A stretch of DNA of 64,000 bases from Lineolata rhizophorae (taxonomy: Eukaryota; Ascomycota; Dothideomycetes; Lineolatales; Lineolataceae). Shown here piece by piece: positions 46,765-57,906 of this stretch. Position numbers and translations under genes: made by a program. The DNA lies in the NCBI GenBank assembly GCA_010093515.1, contig MU001691.1, forward strand, positions 199,813 through 263,812, written 5' to 3'. The stretch's first letter is position 1; each line of letters starts with the position of its first letter. The notes below the pieces were generated by a model. It was not told where the DNA came from and made no database searches. It was given only the letters and a program-made list of their open reading frames with translations.

Positions 46765-49700
46765 ATGGCATTTCCGAGTGGGCTGGGCGACCGCACCGAC
46801 GACATCCGGTTCCGCAATCCCCAGTCGCCCCGAGACGACGCGCCCTTCCCAGCCTTCACATCCCCGCTGAGGGGTATGGGCAACCAGATGTCGCATTCTG
46901 GAACGCCGACGACGTCGAGCGAGGCGAGGGCGAGTCTCCATAGGCGCTTCACGACAAACAACGTACCGACGTTGCCCACGATGTCGCCATTGTCGCCCAT
47001 TGGACAAGCGCGGAGGCAGGCGGCCGAGCCGTCCGAGTTGACTTCTGCGGTACGAGCCCTTTCATAGTTTTATTTGAAATCCTGGCGTTTTTGGCTGGGG
47101 AAAGACGTCAATCGGCGGCGGGAATAGGCACTTACAGCCTTCGGGACGGAAGTGGGCTTCTGTTCTCGAGTCTCCGGTTATATTGGCGTTCCTAGGTCTT
47201 CCTCAGCTTGAGATTCCATTTGTGCGCCCCTTGCTTCCGGCGATTGTGGAGCCGCCCTTTCCTGCTTCGTCTCTAGTTCTATGTGACTGACCTTCCGTCT
47301 TAAACCTGCAGCAGTATCACAAAGTCCAACTGGTAAGTGACGAAGTTTGTTTTGCTCGGCGGCGGGACGAGCCGCAGCCGCCACTAGGCACCAAAGTGTG
47401 CGAATTGGACGGCGTCTGCGTCTGAGAGACGTCTTCACACGTGGAAAGCAGGGACCCGCCTTCAGGGCTGCCTGGCGGATCACCTTGGCTCTGGTTCAAA
47501 AGTTTCCAACCGCTTTGCCCCGCCTCTCTCTCGCTTCCTTCTTCCCTCACCACCACACTGTCCGTTCTCTTTGCCCCGGCAGAGTCCTCGCTAGAGCACA
47601 GCCAACAATCGCCTCGGCGTCCTCTGTCTTCTTACTTCCGTCACTCTTAACTGCGTACACTTCCCTTATCAACTCTTTCTGCTCCTCTTGCGAGCGGCGT
47701 CGCTCTGCCTCGGTCGCGCTGCAATACGCGCTGCTATTAAGAGCTTTGCTGTTTGATCCACAGTCGGTTGTTTTGCCCCCCGCACCACACATCGCACTCC
47801 ACGCCATATTCCATCCCCTCACGTCGGTACTCTCTATCTATCTTGCTAACTTGCTCCGCAGTACGAGAAGAAAAAACTAGAGTACGAGTTTTTGAAAGAG
47901 CAGAGGCGACGTTTCGAAGCGGAGATGGAGCTTCTAGATCTCCAAGCCAAGCGCGAGGAGTCTGAGATGCATCGTTTAGCGACTGACCTGAGCAACCTCC
48001 GCACTGGTGGACATCAGAGCGAACCTACCACGCCTCCCGAGTTTCACGAGTCGGGCTTCTCTTCTTCGGCGTATCGCCCTAACCGCTATTCCACCACGAG
48101 CATCACCTCTCCGACTGCGAACATGGGCTCCAACCGCCCTAGTCGCTCGGGCTCCCAAATTACGTCGCCATACCAGTCTGGCAACTCGTCGCACATGCCC
48201 TCCAAGTCCGTGCCTGGCACGCGTCGCAATTCGGATGAAGAAGAGGATCCTTTTGACTACGATCTTTCTACTATGAACCCTCGTACTACCTCGTGAGTTC
48301 CCTTCGATTACGTTCGTTCTCTTGTTTCCGCTTTCCGCTTCTGGCCAAGGTGGCTTCGAGGTCACCTGCTTTTTTGCACTCTACGGCCGCCTTGGCGCAT
48401 CTATTTCCCACTTTACCACCGCAAATATTTTGGGATCAGAGCTTTTACGTCTGAGCTACAGTTCGATATGCGCGTCTGTGGACGGGCCTCGCCCATGTGC
48501 GCGTCATCGTCACCAACACCATCGCCTTCATTCTTGGTCTCCTGCGACCAGCTCTGACTTCGTGCAACACAGACTTAACCGCAATTCGATGCCCGTGACC
48601 AAACTCGATAAGCGCGAGCGCGGACACAACGACCCGATGGCCGACTACCTGTCCGGCAACCTAGGCGCGGTCGATACCACCACGTTCCTCTTTGACGACG
48701 ATAAGCCGCTCAAGAAGGGCCACGCGGTCCACCATTCGGTCGATGTTGTCAAGGGCGGCTACTTGCAAATGGAGACGAATGACGAGAAGTTCCCGATCCT
48801 CGTCCGCCAGAATGGTAGTGGCAACGGCCAGATGCAGCTGTCTGCGTCGTCCGCGGCTTTGGATCTCGCCTTGTCCCAGTCGCCTGGACCGGAGGCCCAG
48901 CACTCTCATGCTCAGTCTCATGCTCAGTCCCAGACCCAATCTAACGGATGGGGCGGTGCTTTCGCTCGCCCGGGTCATCGCCGTTTCAACACCCTTGGAG
49001 GCGAGTCTGACATCGATATTGAGCATGTCGACTTTAACTTCTCGCCACCTCTCGAGACTCCTTCACGCAAAGCTCAGCGCCACTCTATGGAAGTGAAGTT
49101 CTCGTCGCCGTATGGTGATGGCAACAAGCGTCCGAGCCTTCAAACGTCTTCTCCTAATGGTGCTACCAACGGTATGCCTAAGCAGGGAGCGTCTTACTCC
49201 ACCAACGATATTCCGACGATGAAGAAAATCAATGGGTTTCCAGCTGGCTCCGGTTCCAACACAAATGCTACACCGACGCCCAACGGCGACCAGGCCTTCC
49301 ACAAGCATAACACTAGCCTTGGCCGTGTTCCTCCGGGTACCTCGAGCAACCGCCACAGCCGCGATTTATCGGCCGCAGATAACCAAGGCGACGAGTCGAT
49401 GTTCCGCCAGGCCTCTGCCGGTAGTCATTCGAGTTTGCATGCTAGCGCTCCGCCGTTCGGGCCTGCTATTTCCACTCCGACCCCAACTGGCGTGACTATG
49501 TCCCCGACCGAGTCTGCAGCTTCGACCACCCCCTCTACCGTCCAGCCTTATGGTGCTAGCAGCAATTACTACGGCTTCGGGATGAATATGATTGGTGCTG
49601 GCATGAATGGACCTGTTCAGGCGTGGGGAAATCACATGCAGATGTACCCGAATGCATGGGGTCATTATCCGTCCGCGTTCATGCAGACCTACGGTCCTCG

Positions 49701-51176
49701 CTTTAACCCGCCTTCCAGCGATAGCCAGTCCCGCGTTATGCAGCAGCGTCGAGCTCAGAACATGGAGGATAGTGCTCGCTTTGGCGATCGCAACTTGGAA
49801 GAGATGCAGGGCGAGATCTACAACATGTGCAAGGATCAACATGGCTGCCGCTTCTTGCAGAAGAAGTTGGAAGACCGCGATGCTCATCACGTCGAGATCA
49901 TCTTCAACGAGACCAAGGACCATGTCGTCGAGCTCATGACCGATCCGTTCGGCAACTACCTCTGCCAGAAGCTTCTTGAGTTTACGGATGACCAACAGCG
50001 CACTGTCCTCATTAACAACGCTTCCGACCAGATGGTGCGCATTGCCTTCAACCAGCACGGTACTCGCGCTCTGCAGAAAATGATCGAGTTCATCTCCACT
50101 CGCGAGCAGGTTGAGACGATCATTCGCGCGTTCCGTGGCCAAGTTGTCAACCTTATCCAGGACTTGAACGGCAACCATGTCATCCAGAAGTGTCTCAACC
50201 ACCTCAAGTCTGAAGATGCTCAGTTCATCTTCGACGCTGTTGGCGACCATTGTGTGGAGGTTGGAACTCATCGTCATGGGTGCTGCGTGCTCCAGCGTTG
50301 TATCGACCATGCTTCGGGAAACCAGAAGGTCAAACTGGTCGACAGTATCACGCGCAATAGCAAGGCGCTTGTTCGCGACCCGTTTGGCAACTACGTCGTT
50401 CAATACATCTTGGACCTTCAGCAGATCCGCTTCACTCAGCCTGTTTGTGCTGTCTTGTTGGGCGACATTGTCGCTCTGTCCAAGCAGAAGTTCAGCTCCA
50501 ACGTGGTCGAGAAGTGCATTCGCGTCGGCGATACTCAATGCAAGCGCGTCATTATTGAGGAGTTGTTGCGTCCTACTGTGCTTGACCAGTTGCTGCGGGA
50601 TCAGTACGCGAATTACGTCATTCAAACTTCGGTATGTGTACACCTTGTTCTGCCTATTATACAAGAAAAGGTACTAACATGCACTAGTTGGAATACTCTC
50701 CTGACCCTGCAACTCGTACCCGCCTTGTCGAAGCCATTCGTCCCTTGCTATCTTCTATCCGTGGCACTCCCTATGGTCGTCGCATTGCCAACAAGATTAC
50801 CGACCGTAGTTCCGGCGATGGATTCCCTAGCCTCCCGAGCAGCGGCAACGCTAGTGGCACGATCACACCCAACGACATGTCTACAGGCACTGTTCCCTCG
50901 ACGGCTGCCTTTGGCACTATGGGCTCGAATGGCTTCACTAATAATGTGATTTCCCCCCAGCCTCACCGGGTTAGCAACCCCACGTTGCCGACTCAGCTTC
51001 AGTCGAGTCTTAACCAGAACTTTGCCAACTTCGCAACTGGGCCCAACCCGCAGACTTCGTCCAACCCGCATGGTCGCCAGGGCCAGCACAACCAATCGAA
51101 TGGTATTTCTGGTTCGAACGGCATGCATCCGAACGGAATGGGGGGAGGTAGCCTGCCTCCTGGCGGCTTTTTCTAA
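46765..51176 (+). CDS. Puf4-like Pumilio-family mRNA-binding protein
   Basis: Binds UGUA-type sites in 3' UTRs and controls mRNA stability and translation in the cytoplasm. Five exons: 46765-47049, 47312-47332, 47862-48292, 48573-50631 and 50688-51176, for 1094 residues. The second exon is only 21 nt (QYHKVQL) and leads into a charged coiled-coil-like segment, YEKKKLEYEFLKEQRRRFEAE. A Ser/Pro/Asn-rich region fills about 140-640. The Pumilio homology domain spans about 650-975, with repeats such as DQHGCRFLQKKL, DPFGNYLCQKLLEF, NQHGTRALQKMIE, LNGNHVIQKCL, HRHGCCVLQRCID, DPFGNYVVQYI, FSSNVVEKCI and YANYVIQTS. Repeat identities match yeast Puf4 best. The tail is Asn/Gly/Ser-rich. Five-base acceptors and branch points support all introns. 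Confidence 0.93.
47312..47332 (+). other. 21-nt microexon of the Puf4-like gene
   Basis: Flanked by acceptor CTGCAG and donor GTAAGT, it encodes seven residues (QYHKVQL) and sits between introns of 262 and 529 nt. It is needed to connect the N-terminal segment with the charged coiled coil in frame-neutral fashion, since its length is a multiple of three. Confidence 0.75.
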
Positions 51177-54087
51177 GCCCTTCCCTCATGAGGGTTTGCT
51201 GCGGGCTGAGTAGATGAGAGCGGCTATTGTACGATGTGATGGATGAGGAGACACGCTGCCGGCTCGAGCTCACGACTCGACTGTCCAGTTCATTTCCACG
51301 GTTTTCCTACTACGCCTACAGCCCACGTTATATTTTAGCCTTTCCGCCGCCGAACGAATGACCGATACGCCTTGCCAAAGATTCTGGACACTCGGATTTG
51401 GACCTGGCGTCTGTTTCAGGCGTTCACGTCTCAAAAAAAGTCGAATAAAAACCAGAAAAAGCAAAATCCAGACAAAAAAAAATATTGCTCATACCCACTG
51501 GGTGTATTCAGGCTTGCATACAATGGTTCCTCCCCTTCCATTGCAACCTAGTCCTGTCCGTCTTTTTAGCTTGTCCCAGTCCTTTCCTTTTCCGGTCTCT
51601 TTTGACGTGATTTTACTTGCGCTTCTCGAGGTTTTCTAGGCACTTCTCACGCGCGTCATGGAATCATGAAATTAACGGCCACCAAACCAACTTCCTTCGA
51701 GTTTCTCTTTGGCCGTCTCCTCTATCCGCCGCCACGCATGTACGACAATTTTGGGCTACCAATAACGCCTAGTGTCGGTTTAATCTTTCGCTCCGGGCCA
51801 ATAATCATATCAACACGGACCAGCGATTAAGGACAGAGGAGACGGGACATGCGGGTTCGAACACAATCATATCAAACCAACCCTGTACACTACGATTGAC
51901 CGAAAAGCTGCGGTACGGCATATGACAAGATCACGACGGACGCGCTGGAAACTCTCACACGGCGAAATGGGGGTTTGCTTTGGCTTGGCTTGATTCCCCT
52001 TCTCTGTTTGCACTGCATTGCACTCATGGTTTTCTTCTCTTATTTCCTACCTACATGAAATCGGCCGCGATTCCCCTACACCCTACCCTAAGCCGAAAGA
52101 CATCCTTAAAAAAGAGCCTTGTTATTTTCTTCTTCTCGGTCTTGTACTTCTTCCTGTATCTGTCCCGATTTTCTTTCACAACTGCGAAGCATCTGCCTCC
52201 ACAACAAGAGAACATCATTGGAGGCCTTGCGGTACCAAGGGTTTACGAAACACCTGCGGGCGGCGCTTGATGAGTTTTGAGCAAACGGGCAACTTTGGCC
52301 GGACGGGCGAGCAAGCAAGTTCACCAGTTGTTTCAACACACATTCGAAAATACACACTCGGGCGACGTTCCTCCGCCAACTTGCTACATTCCAACGTTCC
52401 AACCGACGTGGTTTTCGATTTCTTGCTCTGCTGCTGCCTCCGCTCTGGCCATGAATACTTCCTGTACTTCATTCTGTTGTGTTTAGCATGGCCTGCGAAT
52501 TTTCTTCTGTGTTTCCTGCTTTCCGCCTTTCAGACATCAAACCCACAACAGCACTTTACCATTCTTACACCCGCGCACTTTGGGGAGAGAAGGCTCGGCA
52601 GAATGGGTTCTTTGCACACGTCTAGAACGAAAAGAGGCTACGCGACAACCGAGACAACATATCAGGCTCCTATTGTTCCTCTTTCTCCCGTGTGGACCCA
52701 CTCGGACCGTTTCTTCTTCTTTTCTTCAAGTTCCTCCAATTGCACACCCGGGACCTTGTTAGGTTTTCTGCCTCTTATCTTGTGTTTACACGGTTACCCC
52801 TTTTATACCGAAAGTCCTTTTCCATTGCCCCTTCTTCCACCTTGCTTAATCCTCCGACACGTCGATTTCAAACACCGACAAGCGTTCACCTGGAAAACTT
52901 CTTGCGACTTTCTTTTCTGTCTGTGCATCTCTGCTGCTGCTTTGACCTTTGTCCGCGGTCACTGCTTAAGTTGGGAGGCAAGGAAAGTTGCGCCCTAGAC
53001 TGAACTTCATTGCATTCTTTTAGTTGGAGGTAAGGCGGTAGAGTACGGGGCTAGGATAGCGGATAGGTAGCTTTCATCCCTCTCTCCTCTGAAATGCGAA
53101 TAACCAGAGTACGTGCACAAATGATCGAGGGCCCAACTTGCGCTGGGGAGATGGTGTGATGCGGATTGCTGTGACGCGTGGGGACTCCTGTTGTTGGAGG
53201 GAACTTGGAAAGTGGTTCTGAAGTGGGAATTGTTTCGACTTGAACTTGGGATATGTGTGGGATTGGCGGGATGACACCCTTTCGTCACGGGCTCTTTTGC
53301 TTGTGGAAAGTGTGGCTTTGGCTTTTTCTGTTATAAGAGTATGTACATGACCCATGTAGCTTGTTTGAAAATCAGGTAGTTGAATTTCTCGGTGCTTTTC
53401 TTCACATAAACAGATCTTGGTCCAGCTGTACAAGCACCCTCGTGCGTCTTTCCCCTCGTCTCCTCAACTCGACCAGATTCAAAAAATACTCAACCGTTGG
53501 CAACGACACATACCCCACGGCGCAGACTTTTTGGACTTTAGATGATTGAGGTGTTAAACCCAAGCTTCGTTGAGTCAGATGCCAGGCCAATTTACCCCGA
53601 TGGGACGTTCCGGCAGGAGCATTAGTCCTCCGTCCACTAGCCTTTGGGCCAATCGGATAATCCTATGCAAAGGCCGATCTGTATTGCGCCTGCTTTGACG
53701 ACGCAGGCGCTGTCGAGATCGGTTCGAGTCAGGGACCCGACCAGTGGACAGTACCGCGGAACGGATTGGCGCTGTGGAGAGCTCTCAGATAAGGAAGGTT
53801 CGCCGGTATGCCTGGATAGGAAGGAATAACGGCTGTTTTGGGATTGGGGTATAGTGCATTCAGGTTATTGCATTGAGCTCCTAATAAGCCATCCAGCCGC
53901 GATACGAGTACAGGGTGGGAGAGGACAGCAGCAGAACGAAAAACAGAACCAACCAAACGCCCAGCAAAAGCACCCATATGCCCTGAACTCCAGTAATGCG
54001 ACGTCCCGACATTTAAGCCGTCCAAGGTTCTCTCCCGACAGCGCTTCTGAACACCATCACATTGCCCTCCTGGCCCCACTCCCAACC
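51177..54087. other. Intergenic region downstream of the Puf4-like gene
   Basis: About 2.9 kb. The left part probably holds a long, T-rich 3' untranslated region. A 326-codon frame at about 52.0-53.0 kb is rich in Phe, Leu, Cys and Ser, fits T/C-rich non-coding DNA, and matches no family. The right end holds the 3' side of the DUF202 gene. Confidence 0.5.
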
Positions 54088-54677
54088 TCACTCCCCCAAC
54101 CTAAACGTCAACACCAACAGGGCGGCGAACGCGCACACGCTCAGCAGCGTCAAGCCCGCCACCACATTGCCGCTCGTGCGAAACTTGCGCCGCTCGACGC
54201 CGTCCTCGCCGACCTCGGCGAAGAACTGCGTGTTGCCCTGGTGGCGGCGGTAGGCCGAGACGAGCATGACGCCCGACGCGTAGGCGGCGAAGAGCGCGCC
54301 GATCGGGTAGAACTCGGCCGTGAAGATCTTGAGGATAATGAGGCTGAAGCTGAAGAGCGAGATCGAGGTGCGCATGTAGGCGCCTTGGATGGTGAGGATG
54401 TGAGTCACGTGGTCTGGCTCGGTGGCACAAGGGTAGTTTTACTGGTAAGGGAGGGGGGGGGGGCCCTTACCCTCGAATGTGCGTTGCGCGGCGCGGATCC
54501 TGGGATCGCGGTTAGTCTCAATGGGCTTGCGAATAGACGGGTAGATGATAACTGAGGCCTGGGGAGCATGTGATTGGGCTACGCAGGATATTGGTGATAA
54601 ATTATCCAGCTGCGTCTCCAAGGGAAAATTTAGGAAGGGGGAAATTGGTCAAAATTTGCTTGTACGCACTCTACCAT
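54088..54677 (-). CDS. Small DUF202-family membrane protein
   Basis: Integral membrane protein of the DUF202 family, related in fold to the membrane part of vacuolar transporter chaperone proteins; molecular role unknown. The core, 54088-54413, reads GAYMRTSISLFSFSLIILKIF, then a second helix (IGALFAAYASGVMLVSAY), a basic RRHQGN loop and a third helix (NVVAGLTLLSVCAFAALLVLTF). The exon at 54471-54558 gives VIIYPSIRKPIETNRDPRIRAAQRTFE; joining it to the core at CCAG yields the family-like RTFEDHVTH. No ATG lies in that exon. The best candidate is a first exon that contributes only the ATG (54675-54677) followed by GTAGAG, giving 138 residues, but this is uncertain. The second intron contains a G-run of about 12. 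Confidence 0.75.
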
Positions 54678-55361
54678 CTCAGGGCCGGTGAGCACGACGC
54701 TCCGGGCCCGGTGAGACCTGAACCGGTACCTGTCGGCGGGGTGGCGGCCCTGGCTTCCTTGTCAGACGGCCATGGTGCGCTGAGGGGCTCGGCGTACGCA
54801 CTCCAAACATCTTTTGTAAGTAACCCACAGGGTGGCTATTGGAGAAGCACAGCGATGAGGCTCGGTTCGTGGCGTTTCACGGGTGGACCGGGGAGCAATG
54901 TGGGACGCGAAGGGCGAGGCGGCATGCTCGGTAACAATCTCGTCCCGACTCCCGAGCGGAACGAGCGTATACTACGTACAGTAACGGCGGCCGATCATTC
55001 CGAATCAATCAATGAGAGGCGGGCGGACGTGGTTCCGAACAGCGAGTGCTCTTTCCTCTGCGAGACGTTAGCACCTGCTACGTACGGCCAACGCAGGCGT
55101 ATTTCCCGTGCGCAGAAGGCGCAGAAGTTGGCAAATCAGGGAAAAGAAAACGCGGAAAAAATACAAAAAGAAGGTGCGTACACGCTGCCCCGTTGGCCCC
55201 GAAAAAGGGATTACGTAAGTGGGGTACAAGAGCGCGAAATACGCGGGTTTTCGGGTGACGACGCACAAGGCGCAGCAGGGCCCGCCCGGCGGCGCGCGAG
55301 ATCAACAAAGCCCGGGCGGCGACGGGGAGCCAGCTGGGTCCCCAGCACCCCGGAGGCCCCC

Positions 55362-55408
55362 TCCCTCCCTCCCTCCCTCCCTCCTCGCTCCGCTCTCCCT
55401 CCCTCCCT
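55362..55408. repeat. TCCC microsatellite in the RNase H1 upstream region
   Basis: Runs of CTCCCTCCCTCCCTCC, broken once by CTCGCTCCGCTC, form a strongly pyrimidine-biased tract. Such tracts are common in fungal promoters and can adopt unusual DNA structure. Confidence 0.75.
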
Positions 55409-55735
55409 CCCCATCTCTTCCGCCGCCCACCCCCTCGCGCCGGCCTCGCAACACCCTCTCTCCCTTGCAACTCACGACCCCCCTCCCCCCACACCCCGTC
55501 CTGGCCTTGCCATCAACCGCACATTTGCAGCGAGAGAAAGACCAGCAGCAGCATCATCAGGCGCGCGCGCACCCTCTCCGGCCGCTCGTCGCCGCCCAGC
55601 TGCCGCCGCGCTCGCGATTTTTATTTTCTTGTTCCCGACTTGGCCGGGGCCCATCTCTCATCATTACGACGCCCGAACCCCTCCCGCCTCTAGCGCTGAC
55701 CCGGGGTCGGGGCCTGCTTGTTTCTACCACACGAC

Positions 55736-55760
55736 CGCATCGCATCGCATCGCATCGCAT
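55736..55760. repeat. CGCAT pentanucleotide repeat
   Basis: About five tandem copies of CGCAT (within CGCATCGCATCGCATCGCAT) lie in the probable leader of the RNase H1 gene. Simple microsatellite. Confidence 0.8.
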
Positions 55761-56490
55761 CACGGCGCCCATCTTTGGACGTCGGCAAGGAAAGAAACTC
55801 CGCCGTGGGAGAGTCTGACGACCGCGGGCGAAATCGCAATCTCATCGCCGCAAGCCGCGGGCGACCTCCATTGCGCCCTCGCCGTCGCCCCGACACGCAG
55901 ACCTAGCTTTGCTTTGCTCAGTCATCCACGGCCGGCTCGGGCACGCGCGCACCGCGACTACAGCTTCGGACACGTGAAGATTCCCCAAACCGTCGCGCCA
56001 TCCCCACAACAAACCTCCACGCACACAGGCGCGTGCACGCGCACACTAGACCTATTTTCCCAATTGTTTTTCTCGCCCTGCCAAGGGTGTTCTCCACCGT
56101 GCCATCTGCCGGATCCGCCAGCTAGCTCGCGTTGTGGCCCACACTGCTCGCGCACCCCGCCTGCCTGCCTAGGTACACACCAGGCCCAGTGCCCAGCACG
56201 ACAACCTCGCGGTGCATCATCGCCGCCGCACGGCACGCCTCCTCCAGGTGTGCGCTACCCGCCAGGACGACGCCGCCTCCGCCGCCTCCGGCCGCGTATC
56301 CCATCTCCGCCGCCACCATTTGGCAGCGCGTCGCCGCGGGTGCACCGCCCACGCCAGCGGCCACCCCCTCCAACAGCGGCTTCAATTGCGCGCCCGCGCC
56401 CGCGCCCACAACCGCCATCATTCCTCCGCCGCGCGTCGCCGCCGTCTTCCCTCCGTTCCCCTCCCCGCCGCAACGCGCACAGCCGCACCC

Positions 56491-56540
56491 TCACCAGCAT
56501 CCGCACCAGCATCCGCACCAGCATCCGCACCAGCCCCCGC
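56491..56540 (+). repeat. 12-bp repeat CACCAGCATCCG, about four copies
   Basis: Tandem copies of CACCAGCATCCG precede related CAC/CAG-rich DNA. In the RNase H1 frame they encode His-Gln-His-Pro units, similar to the Gln/His/Pro-rich linker inside that gene. It may be an in-frame part of an N-terminal extension or simply a composition repeat. Confidence 0.75.
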
Positions 56541-56776
56541 ACCCGCAACGCGCCCAGCCGCACCCGCACCAGCACCAGCACCAGCACCCGGCGCAGCGCG
56601 CCCACTCGTCCGGCAGCAACAGCCCGTACGCAGGCGGCGGTCCTGCGGCGCCCCCCGCCGCAACCACGTTCTCCAACAACGGCGGCAGCCGCGGCGCCGG
56701 CGGCGCGCACCAAGGCGGTCCTCGCGGCCACCCGGGCGCCGGCGGCGCGGCCCAAGGCGGCACCGGCCCGGGGGCG

Positions 56777-57858
56777 ATGTACTCGCCGCTGCAACACCAG
56801 ATGGAGGACGCGAGCGCAAAGTCCGAGTCCGGGGCGACTACGGCGACGGGGCCAACGGGGAGGACGGCGGGCAGCTCGTCGACGGCCTCGGCGGGGACCA
56901 AGCGCAAGCGGGCGTCGGAGCCCAAGTTTTACGCGGTGCGCAATGGATTCCATCCGGGCATCTATCACTCGTGGAGCGACTGCCTGGCGCAGGTCAAGGG
57001 GTTCAAGCACGCTGCATGTGAGTATTTACACCTGTCTTAGTTTTCTTTTCCTTCCCTCTTCCCATAGTGTTTGCTTGGTGTGTCTTGTGGTTGTTTTAGA
57101 TTTTCTGTCCGAGATGGCAATTTTTAGCTGTGTGCGGGTTCATGCGTCCATGACTCGGTTGACCTTACCCGTTTCGGGCGGGATCGTGCTTGGATCACGC
57201 CAGGATGGAGCTGCCCACTACCGTACCTGTTACTCAGCATACCCGCATCCGGCTGCTTTGGGTGAAAAGAAGCGCCTGTGCTTTCCAGGCTGCATCTGCA
57301 CGGCTTTTTCTATTCCACCTTGCAATTACTCAGGTTCCGCTTTGCCAGAAGCCCGCTAGTTTCCTTTTCCTTCCTTTTTGCTTTCTTCTTTTATCTCCCC
57401 GCACCTAGAAAGGCACTTAGCTTGCTCTCAATCGGCTAACACCCCACCCGTCACGTAGTCAAGTCCTTTTCATCTCTGACCGACGCCGAGGCCTTCCTCA
57501 ACGCCCCCGAGGGCACCGAGTACAATGCGAGCTTGAACGGCGGCTCCGGTTCTCCCACTTCGTCGCATAACACGCCACAGAAGTTCTACGCGGTCCAGAA
57601 CGGCCGCGTCCCTGGCGTCTACACGGACTGGCCGTCTGCGCAACGGCAAATCACGGGCTGGACACGGCCTAAGCACAAATCGTTCACGACGCGTGCCGAG
57701 GCCGAGGCCTTTGTGCGTGCAGGCCAACCCAGCCACCAACCGGGCACCGTCGGCGAGGCGCTTCGCAACGCCATCGTCGAGCAGGAACACGGCCAACAGA
57801 CGCCGCAGGGCCTAGGCGGACACCCTCACCAACAGGCCCCTCAGCAGCAGGGCACGCC

Positions 57859-57906
<48 letters not shown>

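Larger units (their letters stand above)
54678..56776. other. Upstream region of the RNase H1 gene
   Basis: About 2.1 kb, very C/G-rich from 55.25 kb. It contains a TCCC-type microsatellite, a CGCAT repeat and, at 56.49-56.54 kb, a 12-bp repeat that would read as His-Pro-His-Gln in the frame of RNase H1. Much may be promoter and leader, but the last 600 bases could be coding if an upstream exon supplies an ATG. Confidence 0.45.

Noticed and set aside
49366-50664. 432-codon antisense frame inside the Puf4-like gene
   Set aside because: It is the mirror of a codon-biased coding exon; no resemblance to a known protein on that strand.
52018-52998. 326-codon frame rich in Phe, Leu, Ser and Cys downstream of the Puf4-like gene
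   Set aside because: Matches T/C-rich DNA, no domain, no good leader; more likely 3' untranslated or intergenic DNA.
54570-57359. 929-codon open frame overlapping the RNase H1 gene
   Set aside because: It crosses exon 1 of RNase H1 in another frame and is very rich in Pro, Arg, Ser and Ala. Stop codons are rare here because of C/G-rich composition.
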